From Pseudomonas sp. DTU12.3 (GTDB taxonomy: Bacteria; Pseudomonadota; Gammaproteobacteria; Pseudomonadales; Pseudomonadaceae): DNA of 64,000 nt. Position numbers and translations under genes: made by a program. Shown in pieces: positions 45,048 through 53,810 of this stretch. Position 1 is the stretch's first letter; each line of letters opens with the position of its first letter. The stretch spans positions 2,049,501 through 2,113,500 of the forward strand of contig NZ_CP027218.1 of assembly GCF_004124275.1 (NCBI RefSeq). Reading direction: 5' to 3'. The notes beneath the pieces are model-generated. The model was not told where the DNA came from, did no database searches, and saw nothing but the letters and a program-made list of their open reading frames with translations.

Positions 45048-45836
45048 CTATTCGGCGATCTGCAACTTACGCGCTTCGGTGTACACGTAACGGACTTTCT
45101 CGTACTCGAACGGCGAGTTCATCTGACCGTAACGGAAGCTGGTCTGGTAGCGCTTATCGACGGCGCGCAAGGCCCAGACTTCCGGGTGGTTGGAGCTGAC
45201 TTCCGAAACATTGAGGAAGTTGATCGCCGACTCGGCAGTGAAATCCACGGCGAGGCCTGCGGTGTCACGAATGTTCGACGGGCCGAAGATCGGCAGTACG
45301 AAGTAGGCGCCACCCGGTACACCGTAGAAACCCAGGGTCTGCCCGAAGTCTTCGCTCTGGCGTGGCAGGCCCATGGCGGTCGCCGGGTCCCACAGGCCGG
45401 CGATGCCGATGGTGGTGTTGAGCAACAGGCGCGCGGTGGTTTCCATCGAGCGCTGACCTTTGAACTGCAACAGGCTGTTCAACAGGTTCGGCACATCGCC
45501 GAGGTTGTTGAAGAAGTTGCTCACACCGGTTCGCACAAAACTCGGCGTGACGTAGCGATAGCCATCGACCACCGGCAGAAATACCCATTGGTCGAAGCGG
45601 TAGTTGAAGTGGTAAACCCGACGGTTCCACGATTCCAGCGGGTCGTAGACGTTCAGCGCGTTGAGCGTCGAACGCTCGAATTCGCGCTGGTCCAGTCCCG
45701 GGTTGAATTTCAGTTTGGACAGCGGCTCTTTGAAGCCGTCGCTGTCGACCACGACGGGTGCGTTGGCCTTACTGTTGTCGGCCTGGGCCACGCCTGCGCA
45801 GAGGAGCGCTGCAATCAGCAGGAGATATTTAGCCAC
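45048..45836 (-). CDS. mlaA: MlaA/VacJ family outer-membrane lipid asymmetry protein
   Basis: 262 residues. MlaA removes misplaced phospholipids from the outer leaflet of the outer membrane. Family patterns DPLESWNRRVYHFNYRFDQWVFLPVVDGYRYVTP, SNFFNNLGDVPNLLNSLLQ and LPRQSEDFGQTLGFYGVPGGAYFVLPIFGPSNIRD are clear. The signal region has a Cys in ALLCAG but not a standard lipobox, and a signal peptidase I site (AQA) follows, so lipidation is uncertain. Overlaps the upstream hydrolase gene by 8 bases. Confidence 0.9.
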   Translation of the reverse strand: MAKYLLLIAALLCAGVAQADNSKANAPVVVDSDGFKEPLSKLKFNPGLDQREFERSTLNALNVYDPLESWNRRVYHFNYRFDQWVFLPVVDGYRYVTPSFVRTGVSNFFNNLGDVPNLLNSLLQFKGQRSMETTARLLLNTTIGIAGLWDPATAMGLPRQSEDFGQTLGFYGVPGGAYFVLPIFGPSNIRDTAGLAVDFTAESAINFLNVSEVSSNHPEVWALRAVDKRYQTSFRYGQMNSPFEYEKVRYVYTEARKLQIAE

Positions 45837-47127
45837 GGAAGAACTCCAGCATGGCGTCGCTGTTGACGCGGTAGTTAATGTTGCCGCAATGGCCGCCCAG
45901 TGGGTAAACGGTCAGGCGATCACCGAAGGTCTTGCGCAGGAAACCGAGGTCGCCGGGGCCGAGAATCACGTCATCGGCGTTATGCATCACGGCGATTTTC
46001 GGGCTGTCATGCAGGTAATCCTTGAGCGCATACAGACTGACCTGATCGATCAGTTGCAGCAGGCTGCCGCCGTCGGTGCGTGCGCGCCACATCGGAATCA
46101 CCTGATCGGTCAGGTAGCAGTCGAAGTCGCATTGCAGGGCACGCTTGAGGAACGGCGTGAGGCTGGTGCCTTCGGTGATCGGAAACTTCGGCGGGGTGAT
46201 CAGGCCGCGACGGTTGATCAGGTCCGAGGTGAACGCGATGTCGGCTGCCGAGAAGCGGAACGAGGTGCCGATCAGCATCGCCATCTGTTCGTTGGTCAGG
46301 TGCTGTTTGGACTGCTGGAAGTCGTAGAGCAGCGCATCGTTGAGGTCGATGTAGCCTTTTTGCTGGAAGTAGCGGGTCAATTTGCTCAGTACCAGTTCAT
46401 AGAACGTGGTGCTGTTATTGATGCCCTTGACCTCGGTCTGGACCAGCTTGTCGAGGTTGGTGATCGAGGTGTAGAGGTTCACCGGCGGATTGAGCAGCAG
46501 GACTTTCTTGAAGTTGAAGCTGCGACGCGTCTCGTCGAGGTGCGCCACGAATGCCGCATCGAGGGCGCCGAGGCTGTAGCCGGTCAGGTAGTACTCGGTG
46601 ACCGGCACTTTCGGGTTTTGCGCGCGCACGGCCTGCATCACCCGGTACATGTCTTCGGCGTCTTCCTTGGTCACGCCCGGGGTGGCGAAGCGCGAGGCGG
46701 CGCTGATGAAGTCGAAGCTGGTCGGCGAGGACAACTGCACGACGTGGTAGCCGGCCTTGTAGTAGAGCTTTTTCAGGTATTCGTTGAGCGTGCTGTCATA
46801 GCGCGCGCCAGTGCCGGCGATCAGGAAGATCAGTGGCGCCGGCTTGTCCTGCGTGGCGATGCGGTAGGTGAGTTTTTTCACTGCCCAGAAATTGTCCGGC
46901 AGGATAAACGCACGCTCCGGGCGCAAAGTGACGCTGCGATCCGACTGATTGATGTCGTCGTCCAGCGGCAATTCCGGGCGCAAATCCGGCGGGGTCGTGG
47001 CGATGGTCGCCTCGAACGGATTGGTCAGGGGGTAGCCATAACTGGCGGCATCGATATCTACCGCCAGTGCGGACGCACTCAAAATAAGGCCGCTGAACAG
47101 CGCGGCGAAGCGCAAGGAACGGAGCAT
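45829..47127 (-). CDS. Exported alpha/beta hydrolase coupled to mlaA
   Basis: 432 residues with a signal peptide (cleavage after ALA, residue 22). The nucleophile elbow is GYSLG with Ser175, and acidic and His candidates are in MHNADDVILGP and PLGGHCGNINY near the C-terminus. The region IFLIAGTGARYD resembles an oxyanion-hole loop. The protein is probably a periplasmic or outer-membrane lipase or esterase. Its gene is translationally coupled to mlaA, suggesting lipid substrates. Specificity is unknown. Confidence 0.8.
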   Translation of the reverse strand: MLRSLRFAALFSGLILSASALAVDIDAASYGYPLTNPFEATIATTPPDLRPELPLDDDINQSDRSVTLRPERAFILPDNFWAVKKLTYRIATQDKPAPLIFLIAGTGARYDSTLNEYLKKLYYKAGYHVVQLSSPTSFDFISAASRFATPGVTKEDAEDMYRVMQAVRAQNPKVPVTEYYLTGYSLGALDAAFVAHLDETRRSFNFKKVLLLNPPVNLYTSITNLDKLVQTEVKGINNSTTFYELVLSKLTRYFQQKGYIDLNDALLYDFQQSKQHLTNEQMAMLIGTSFRFSAADIAFTSDLINRRGLITPPKFPITEGTSLTPFLKRALQCDFDCYLTDQVIPMWRARTDGGSLLQLIDQVSLYALKDYLHDSPKIAVMHNADDVILGPGDLGFLRKTFGDRLTVYPLGGHCGNINYRVNSDAMLEFFRG

Positions 47128-47351
47128 GACTAGATCCCTTAGAGGAAGGTGCCGAATGAAGTTCGCAGGCTATGACCACCGGGTTTGCGCCAAAGTGCCA
47201 TGCATCGGCACCAAACAGGCAGAATTCGGAGTAATAGTAGCTGGACGATACACTTTGCACCGCTTCAATGAACAGTTAACTGTTGTTAGCGCTTGCACAC
47301 GGCTGGCGGCAGATTAAGCTGGCCGCCGATTTCTCAAGATTGGAGTGCTTC

Positions 47352-47720
47352 ATGTCCCGCCGCTTGCCCGTGATTTTGCTGCTCGTTCTGTTGCCGCTAT
47401 GGCTGGCCGCCAGTTATGGCGCGCGTTATGGCTTTATGGAGGACGGCAAGTGGGTGGGCATCTGCGTGGATGAGGCCAGCCGTTGGGAATGCCAGCTGCG
47501 TTCCAACCTCGGGCTGATGATTCATTTCCAGGTGCTGGGCTGGGCGGCGCTGGGTGCGGCGCTGATCGCTTTCGTCTTGCCCGGGCGGGCAGGGTGGTGG
47601 CTGGCGGTGCTGGCGCTGGTGTTCGGGCTGCCGGCGCTGGCGTTGTACAACACCACTTTTGCGGTGTTTGCGCTGGTGATTGCCGGGTTGCGTCTGGTCC
47701 GCGAGTCCCGTAGCGCCTGA
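47352..47720 (+). CDS. Small inner-membrane protein
   Basis: 122 residues from ATG 47352, preceded by GGAG. About four hydrophobic segments; the first loop holds two cysteines (GICVDEASRWECQLRSN) that could form a disulfide outside the membrane. I do not recognise a family beyond Pseudomonas-type hypothetical membrane proteins. It is divergent from the hydrolase-mlaA pair. Confidence 0.7.
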   Translation: MSRRLPVILLLVLLPLWLAASYGARYGFMEDGKWVGICVDEASRWECQLRSNLGLMIHFQVLGWAALGAALIAFVLPGRAGWWLAVLALVFGLPALALYNTTFAVFALVIAGLRLVRESRSA

Positions 47721-47723
47721 TGG

Positions 47724-47801
47724 AAAAGATCGCAGCCTTCGGCAGCTCCTACATTGAGATGGCGTACACCTTGTAGGAGCTGCCGAAGGCTGCGATCTTT
47801 T
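47724..47801. repeat. REP pair, class A (back to back)
   Basis: Two class A units with GTAGGAGC ends facing; between convergent ends of the small membrane protein gene and the GH17 gene. Confidence 0.85.
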
Positions 47802-47815
47802 GATCTTGCTTTTGA

Positions 47816-49369
47816 TCAGTCCTTTCGAATGCGCAGGCAGCGCCACAACGCAGCCACCATCAATCCACTCACCAACGCCCAACCCCACGCCTGCTGATTC
47901 TGCAAACCTTCCTGATACAACTGCGGCGCAATCCCCGCACCGACAATAAACGTCAGCAAGGCAATCTCTCGACGCGGCACGCTCACCGGGCGGCACAGGT
48001 AAACCAGCGCTGGCAGCACAAACGCCATGCTGGCGAAGCTGCGATAACGCGGGTCAAAGACCATCTCGAGCATCATCACTGCCGCCGCAAACCCGGCCGC
48101 CGCGACCAGCCAGCCGGCGCGCCGCTCCAGCAGACTGAACGCCCGTTCACGCCAACCCGTACGCGCGCTGAGCGTCAGTGCAGCATGCGCCAACACCAGC
48201 AGATTCAACACCGTCAGCAAACCGACCCACAGCCATTCACCGGTAAAGCGTGTGGTCACGCGCGCCAGATCCCCCCACGCGCCCATCGAGCAAGCGGCGA
48301 GAGCGCCCAGCAGCGGCAACACCAGGGCTGCGCGGGTGGTACGCACGCGACCGCCCAGCAGCAAGGTTGCGAGGAAAATCAAACCACCGACCGCTAGCCA
48401 TTCCTTCCAGTACGGCACATTGGTCACTGGCCCGGCGAGTACACCCTTGTCCTGACGATCCGCATCGAACAGTCCCCAGTAGCCACCGACCGCGCCTTCA
48501 CTCGCCCGTTTCCAGGGCTGATCAAAGGCTTCGATCAGGTTGTAATGCCAGCCTTCCTTCTCGGCCATGGCGACAAAACCACGAATGAACTTGGCTTCGT
48601 TGACCCGGCTCGGCAGGGCGGTTTCACGCTGGCGGCCTTCGCTGGGCCAACCGGTTTCGCCAATCATCACGTCTTTCGGTGCGAATTTGTTGCCGAACAC
48701 CTGACGCACCTCTGCCACGTGGTGCAGGGCGGCATCGATGTTGGAGGGATCATCTTCCCAGTACGGCAGCAAATGAATGGTCAGGAAATCCACTGCCGGC
48801 GCGACTTCCGGGTGCTTGAGCCAGAACTCCCAGACATCCGCGTAGGTCACCGGTTGCTTGATCTGGCTCTTGACCTTGTTGATCAGGCGAGCCAGTTGCG
48901 CGCCGGTGACTTCCTTGCGCAGCAGCGCTTCGTTGCCGACGATCACCGCGCTGACCACGTCCGGGTTGGCGTTGGCCGATTTGATCAGCAGCTCGACTTC
49001 TTTTTCGGTGTCCACCGGGTTGCTGTTGACCCAGGCGCCGATCATCAATTTCAGACCGTGCTTGCGCGCCAGATCGGGCAACGCTTCAAGGCCGGTCATT
49101 GAATAGGTGCGAATGCATTCAAAGCGTGTCGCCAGCAACGCGAGGTCGGCGTCCATGCGCTCCGGGCGCAGCTTGAACGGCACGTCGAACGGCGACTGGT
49201 CCTTGTCGAACGGCGTGTAGGAGGCGCATTGCAGTTTGTGCGTCGGCGTTGCGGCGTCCGGCAGGATCACCGGTTTGCCGAGGCCGTACCAAAAGCCGCC
49301 GAGGGCAAACAGGCCAAGCAGGCAGGCGAAGAGATAAGGCAGGAAAGGGAAGCGGGAAGTCGCGGACAT
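47816..49369 (-). CDS. Membrane-bound glycoside hydrolase family 17 protein
   Basis: 517 residues. After one N-terminal membrane helix, residues about 45-310 form a GH17 beta-1,3-glucanase-type barrel with acid/base Glu147 (AVIVGNEALL) and nucleophile Glu238 (VMIGETGWPSEG). About seven membrane helices fill the C-terminal 190 residues. Proteins of this type are often annotated as beta-(1-6) glucan synthases and probably act as transglycosylases on periplasmic glucans; this is inferred. ATG 49369 removes 14 unconserved codons. Isolated gene, with no glucan glycosyltransferase next to it. Confidence 0.83.
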   Translation of the reverse strand: MSATSRFPFLPYLFACLLGLFALGGFWYGLGKPVILPDAATPTHKLQCASYTPFDKDQSPFDVPFKLRPERMDADLALLATRFECIRTYSMTGLEALPDLARKHGLKLMIGAWVNSNPVDTEKEVELLIKSANANPDVVSAVIVGNEALLRKEVTGAQLARLINKVKSQIKQPVTYADVWEFWLKHPEVAPAVDFLTIHLLPYWEDDPSNIDAALHHVAEVRQVFGNKFAPKDVMIGETGWPSEGRQRETALPSRVNEAKFIRGFVAMAEKEGWHYNLIEAFDQPWKRASEGAVGGYWGLFDADRQDKGVLAGPVTNVPYWKEWLAVGGLIFLATLLLGGRVRTTRAALVLPLLGALAACSMGAWGDLARVTTRFTGEWLWVGLLTVLNLLVLAHAALTLSARTGWRERAFSLLERRAGWLVAAAGFAAAVMMLEMVFDPRYRSFASMAFVLPALVYLCRPVSVPRREIALLTFIVGAGIAPQLYQEGLQNQQAWGWALVSGLMVAALWRCLRIRKD

Positions 49370-49697
49370 GGTCAGGCCGAGTGGCTGCAAAGCGACGCAT
49401 GTTACCTGCATTTATACAGGGGTTGGTGGCCCGCATGATTTTGACATGCAAAGTTCGGGCGGATTGTCTGGCGCCAATTATCCGGAGGCAGTTAATGGCC
49501 TTCTGATGTCGTTTCTCGTTGTCTTGAGGTCGCTGACAGAGCAGGTCGCGTGCGGCGTGAGGTTGATGATCAAAGCGTCAGCACTCCACTGATGTTCGTG
49601 CGAGTTTGCGGTCAGGCGTGATGGGGGCGCTGTGCACCATAACAATACGTTGATACCGCCCGTCATCCGTCGGGCGCAGCATTTCGGGGAAGTAACG
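49370..49697. other. Intergenic region between GH17 and betaine-binding genes
   Basis: 328 bases between divergent genes. It must hold both promoters, but I see no convincing -35/-10 pair, no strong hairpin and no REP. The only clear signal is GGGGAAG before ATG 49698. Confidence 0.6.
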
Positions 49698-50549
49698 ATG
49701 AAGATGCGACGACTTTTAAGCGCAGGTGCCGCACTGGCGCTTGCGATGGGCGCAACACTGGCCAGCGCGGAAACCAAGACCCTGAACATCGGTTACGTTG
49801 ACGGCTGGTCCGACAGCGTTGCGACCACGCACGTGGCAGCCGAGGTCATCAAGCAGAAACTCGGCTACGACGTGAAGCTGCAAGCCGTCGCCACCGGGAT
49901 CATGTGGCAGGGCGTTGCCACCGGCAAACTCGACGCCATGCTTTCGGCCTGGTTGCCAGTCACCCATGGCGAGTACTGGGCGAAGAACAAGGATCTGGTC
50001 GTCGATTACGGCCCGAACTTCAAGGACGCAAAAATCGGCCTGATCGTGCCGGAGTACGTCAAAGCCAAGTCGATCGAAGACCTGAAAACCGATGACACCT
50101 TCAAAAATCGCATCGTCGGCATCGACGCCGGTTCAGGCGTGATGCTCAAAACCGATCAGGCGATCAAGGATTACGGCCTCGATAAATACAATCTCAAGGC
50201 CAGTTCCGGCGCCGGCATGATCGCCGAGCTGACCCGTGCCGAGAAGAAAAACGAATCCATTGCCGTCACCGGTTGGGTGCCGCACTGGATGTTCGCCAAG
50301 TGGAAACTGCGCTTCCTCGACGACCCGAAAGGCGTGTACGGCGCGGCTGAAACCGTGAACAGCATCGGCAGCAAAGAACTCGACACCAAGGCGCCGGAAG
50401 TGGCCAAGTTCCTGAAGAACTTCCAGTGGGCATCGAAAGACGAAATCGGCGAAGTCATGCTGGCGATTCAGGACGGTGCAAAACCTGAAGCCGCCGCCAA
50501 GGATTGGGTAGCCAAACACCCGGATCGCGTGGCTGACTGGACTAAATAA
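49698..50549 (+). CDS. Glycine betaine-type ABC transporter substrate-binding protein
   Basis: 283 residues of the OpuAC/ProX family, with a signal peptide cleaved after ASA. Trp residues expected for a quaternary-amine cage are present (YVDGWSDSVATTHVA; MLSAWLPVTHGEYW; VTGWVPHWMFAKWKL). It probably binds glycine betaine or a related compound such as choline or carnitine. ATG 49698 follows GGGGAAG. No transporter partner genes are adjacent, so it is an orphan binding protein. Confidence 0.88.
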   Translation: MKMRRLLSAGAALALAMGATLASAETKTLNIGYVDGWSDSVATTHVAAEVIKQKLGYDVKLQAVATGIMWQGVATGKLDAMLSAWLPVTHGEYWAKNKDLVVDYGPNFKDAKIGLIVPEYVKAKSIEDLKTDDTFKNRIVGIDAGSGVMLKTDQAIKDYGLDKYNLKASSGAGMIAELTRAEKKNESIAVTGWVPHWMFAKWKLRFLDDPKGVYGAAETVNSIGSKELDTKAPEVAKFLKNFQWASKDEIGEVMLAIQDGAKPEAAAKDWVAKHPDRVADWTK

Positions 50550-50568
50550 CCGCTTCACCACCCAACCC

Positions 50569-50658
50569 TGTGGGAGCGGGCTTGCTCGCGAAAGCGGTCT
50601 GTCATTCGACTGATGTGTTGACTGATACGAGGCCTTCGCGAGCAAGCCCGCTCCCACA
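50569..50658. repeat. REP pair, class C
   Basis: GGGAGCGGGCTTGCTCGC units with GTGGGAGC ends outward at 50569-50592 and 50635-50658, after the betaine-binding gene. Confidence 0.86.
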
Positions 50659-50789
50659 GTTGTTTTGTGTGTACCGGAAATTGGCAAAACTGTCATGGCG
50701 TTCTACTACTAAGGTCGTCTGTTACCGCGCTCGCAGCCGCATACATTAGCTATGTTCCAACAATAATCTGTGCTGCGAGGATAAAAACA

Positions 50790-51101
50790 ATGAACGACAG
50801 CATTTACCTCTCGATTCAAAACAGCCCGCGCTTCAAGGAGCTGGTTCAGAAAAGGGAACGATTCGCCTGGATACTCTCGGCGATCATGCTAGGGCTTTAC
50901 TCGGCATTCATCCTGCTGATCGCTTATGGGCCGCAAGTGCTCGGGGCGAAGATCAGTCCTGAGTCATCCATCACCTGGGGCATCCCGATCGGTGTCGGGC
51001 TGATTGTCTCGGCCTTCATCCTGACCGCCATCTATGTGCGCCGCGCCAATGGCGAGTTCGACGACCTGAACAATGCGATTCTCAAGGAGGCTCAGCAATG
51101 A
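50790..51101 (+). CDS. yjcH: DUF485 membrane protein YjcH
   Basis: 103 residues with two membrane helices of the DUF485 family, almost always encoded directly before actP. Pattern [31 protein letters not shown]. The start is ATG 50790 with GCGAGG upstream. The stop overlaps the actP start (ATGA). Function is not established; it may help ActP assembly or activity. Confidence 0.9.
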   Translation: MNDSIYLSIQNSPRFKELVQKRERFAWILSAIMLGLYSAFILLIAYGPQVLGAKISPESSITWGIPIGVGLIVSAFILTAIYVRRANGEFDDLNNAILKEAQQ

Positions 51102-52756
51102 TCCGGCGTCTACTGGCTCTTCTGAGCATCTCGGCGTTCGCGCCAGCCGTCTGGGCCGCTGACGCCCTGACCGGCGAAGTCCACAAACAACCGCTCAACG
51201 TCGCCGCGATCGCCATGTTCGTAGTGTTCGTTGGCGCCACCCTGTGCATCACGTACTGGGCATCCAAACGTAACAAGTCGGCTGCCGACTACTATGCGGC
51301 GGGCGGCAAGATCACCGGTTTCCAGAACGGTCTGGCGATTGCCGGTGACTACATGTCGGCGGCGTCCTTCCTGGGGATTTCCGCGCTGGTGTTCACCTCC
51401 GGCTACGATGGCCTGATCTACTCGATCGGCTTCCTGGTGGGCTGGCCGATCATTCTGTTCCTGATCGCCGAGCGTCTGCGTAACCTGGGTAAGTACACTT
51501 TTGCCGACGTGGCGTCCTACCGCCTCGGGCAAACCCAGATCCGCACCCTGTCCGCCTGCGGCTCGCTGGTGGTGGTGGCGTTTTACCTGATCGCGCAAAT
51601 GGTCGGTGCCGGCAAGCTGATCCAGCTGCTGTTCGGTCTCGACTACTACGTGGCGGTGATTCTGGTCGGTATCCTGATGTGCATGTACGTGCTGTTCGGC
51701 GGCATGCTCGCGACCACCTGGGTACAGATCATCAAAGCCGTGTTGTTGCTGTCCGGTGCCTCGTTCATGGCACTGATGGTGATGAAGCACGTCAACTTCG
51801 ACTTCAACATGCTGTTCTCCGAGGCGATCAAGGTTCACCCGAAAGGTGAAGCGATCATGAGCCCGGGCGGTCTGGTGAAAGATCCGATTTCGGCGTTCTC
51901 GCTGGGCCTGGCACTGATGTTCGGTACCGCTGGCCTGCCACACATCCTGATGCGCTTCTTCACCGTGAGCGACGCAAAAGAAGCGCGTAAGAGCGTGCTG
52001 TACGCGACCGGCTTCATTGGTTACTTCTACATCTTGACCTTCATCATCGGCTTCGGCGCGATCTTGCTGGTCAGCACCAACCCGGCCTTCAAAGATGCAG
52101 CGGGCGCTCTGCTCGGCGGCAACAACATGGCGGCGGTGCACCTGGCTGACGCGGTGGGCGGCAGTATCTTCCTCGGTTTCATCTCGGCGGTAGCTTTTGC
52201 GACCATTCTGGCGGTAGTGGCAGGTTTGACCCTGGCCGGTGCTTCGGCGGTGTCTCACGACCTGTATGCCAGCGTGATCAAAAAGGGCAAGGCCAACGAC
52301 AAGGATGAGATTCGCGTTTCGAAGATCACCACCATCGCACTGGGGATCCTGGCTATCGGCCTGGGTATCCTGTTCGAAAGCCAGAACATTGCGTTCATGG
52401 TGGGCCTGGCGTTCTCGATTGCGGCGAGCTGCAACTTCCCGGTGCTGTTGCTTTCGATGTACTGGAAGAAGCTGACCACGCGTGGCGCGATGATTGGCGG
52501 CTGGTTGGGGTTGATCAGTGCGGTGGGGCTGATGATTCTTGGGCCGACCATTTGGGTGCAGATTCTGCATCACGAGAAGGCGATCTTCCCTTACGAGTAT
52601 CCGGCGCTGTTCTCGATGATCATTGCCTTTGTCGGGATCTGGTTCTTCTCGATTACTGATAAATCGGCGGCTGCGGACAAAGAACGGGCGCTATTCTTCC
52701 CGCAGTTTGTGCGTTCGCAGACTGGGTTGGGGGCGAGCGGGGCGGTTTCGCATTGA
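51098..52756 (+). CDS. actP: Cation/acetate symporter ActP
   Basis: Sodium:solute symporter family carrier for acetate and other short monocarboxylates. 552 residues, an N-terminal cleavable signal (PAVWA), then about 13 membrane helices. Family patterns: [42 protein letters not shown] and [16 protein letters not shown]. Co-translated with yjcH and followed by a terminator. Confidence 0.95.
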   Translation: MIRRLLALLSISAFAPAVWAADALTGEVHKQPLNVAAIAMFVVFVGATLCITYWASKRNKSAADYYAAGGKITGFQNGLAIAGDYMSAASFLGISALVFTSGYDGLIYSIGFLVGWPIILFLIAERLRNLGKYTFADVASYRLGQTQIRTLSACGSLVVVAFYLIAQMVGAGKLIQLLFGLDYYVAVILVGILMCMYVLFGGMLATTWVQIIKAVLLLSGASFMALMVMKHVNFDFNMLFSEAIKVHPKGEAIMSPGGLVKDPISAFSLGLALMFGTAGLPHILMRFFTVSDAKEARKSVLYATGFIGYFYILTFIIGFGAILLVSTNPAFKDAAGALLGGNNMAAVHLADAVGGSIFLGFISAVAFATILAVVAGLTLAGASAVSHDLYASVIKKGKANDKDEIRVSKITTIALGILAIGLGILFESQNIAFMVGLAFSIAASCNFPVLLLSMYWKKLTTRGAMIGGWLGLISAVGLMILGPTIWVQILHHEKAIFPYEYPALFSMIIAFVGIWFFSITDKSAAADKERALFFPQFVRSQTGLGASGAVSH

Positions 52757-52785
52757 TGGTTTGATGGTTTGGTAATGTTGTGCTG

Positions 52786-52817
52786 AATGCCCCGGTTGAG
52801 AGATCGGGGCATTTTTT
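52786..52817 (+). terminator. Terminator of yjcH-actP
   Basis: AATGCCCCG, 10-base loop, CGGGGCATT followed by T residues, 30 bases after the actP stop. Confidence 0.88.
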
Positions 52818-52860
52818 GTGGGCGGTTATCGGACTGAGGTCTTTGTGGTTGGTGTTTATT

Positions 52861-53110
52861 GAGTACATATCCGTTGCTGCGGTAACGGCTGCTTAGGGTT
52901 TCGCCCTTACGGCGACTCACTTTTTTTACAAGCGCCAAAAAAAAGTAAGCAAAAAAACGCTTGCTCCTACGTACGGCCCGCTCGCTGGGGCTCGGGGTTC
53001 CTTCTCTCCGGGATCAATCCGGGCGCAGCGCCTACGGTTTGCTTCGCTGCACCTCCTCTCGCTGTGTTTGGCTGCGCCAAACGGTCGCTGCGCTCCCACT
53101 CCCGGATCAA
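52861..53110. repeat. Left arm of a long imperfect inverted repeat
   Basis: About 250 bases starting GAGTACATATCCG, homologous in inverse orientation to 53458-53697. The best-kept segment is CCTACGGTTTGCTTCGCTGC and the bases following it. Looks like a dispersed non-coding Pseudomonas repeat; the short open frame inside (52961-53191) is considered spurious. Confidence 0.75.
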
Positions 53111-53228
53111 ACCCTCCGCTCAGCCTTCCGATGTCGCCGGTGGATCAAGATCAAGAGCAGGCGAGCTGACACTCGGCCTATTGAGTGGTGAAAAGCGTGT
53201 GTTCGGCTTTGGTTCGGTGTTGGATTCG

Positions 53229-53392
53229 CCCCTCACCCCAGCCCTCTCCCTAAGGAGAGGGAGCCGATTTGTGAGCCTTTCAGAACCTGAGTTCGACTCG
53301 GTGTTTCACGTCGGCGCACCTCCCCCAAACGCCGCGGTCAGTTCCCTCTCCCTACGGGCGGTCCGACGTTTCGGGAGGGCTAGGGTGAGGGG
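53229..53392. repeat. MITE-like element nested between the inverted arms
   Basis: 164 bases with terminal inverted repeats CCCCTCACCCCAGCCCT and AGGGCTAGGGTGAGGGG, containing the perfect hairpin CCCTCTCC-CTAA-GGAGAGGG. No coding capacity. A target duplication was not identified. Confidence 0.7.
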
Positions 53393-53457
53393 CTATTGAT
53401 CTGGCTTTGGCTTTGGCTTTTGATCTTTTGCCCCATCGCCAGGCCGAGCGAAGGTGT

Positions 53458-53697
53458 TCATCAGGGGGTAGGCGCGCAGCGCCGTGCGGCGCAGCCGCAT
53501 ACATCGAGAGGAGGTGCAGCGAAGCAAACCGTAGGCGATGCCCCCGGATGGACGCCGTAGCGAGGGAACACTGAGCCTCAGCGAAGTGCCGTACGCCGGG
53601 GCCAAGCCTTTTGGGTTACCTTTTCGGCGTTTGGAAAAGGTGACTCGCTGTAAGAGCGAAACCGCCAGCAGCAGCTACTCAAAAACGGATATACACC
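53458..53697. repeat. Right arm of the long imperfect inverted repeat
   Basis: Inverse-orientation counterpart of 52861-53110, with clear but imperfect similarity over the whole length by eye. Contains a spurious minus-strand frame (53393-53605) whose translation resembles that of the left arm, as expected from repeat homology. Confidence 0.75.
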
Positions 53698-53704
53698 CGA
53701 TTCC

Positions 53705-53732
53705 AAAAAAACAGTCGGCCCAAAGGCCGCTG
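53705..53732 (-). terminator. Second terminator behind gltA
   Basis: On the minus strand CAGCGGCC, loop TTTG, GGCCGACTG, then seven T. Tandem with the terminator at 53744. Confidence 0.75.
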
Positions 53733-53743
53733 AGACCACAAAC

Positions 53744-53774
53744 AAAAACGGCCCCTATATAAATAGAGGCCGTT
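53744..53774 (-). terminator. Terminator of gltA
   Basis: On the minus strand AACGGCCTCTAT paired with ATAGGGGCCGTT, followed by a T tract, 37 bases after the gltA stop. Confidence 0.85.
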
Positions 53775-53810
53775 CCCGATACAACTTAAGAACCTATCGC
53801 AAGACAGATC

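Noticed and set aside
45777..45836. Lipobox in the MlaA homologue
   Set aside because: The residues before Cys are ALL rather than a standard Leu-Ala/Ser-Gly/Ala pattern, and an AQA signal peptidase I site follows, so I did not call it a lipoprotein with certainty.
1937..50658. Recurring short palindromes as possible CRISPR repeats
   Set aside because: Copies are scattered between genes, occur as inverted pairs and lack regular spacers or cas genes; they are REP elements.
52961..53191. 76-codon frame in the left arm of the repeat nest, with a related 70-codon frame in the right arm
   Set aside because: The resemblance follows from the homologous repeat arms; no start context and very Arg/Ser-rich composition.
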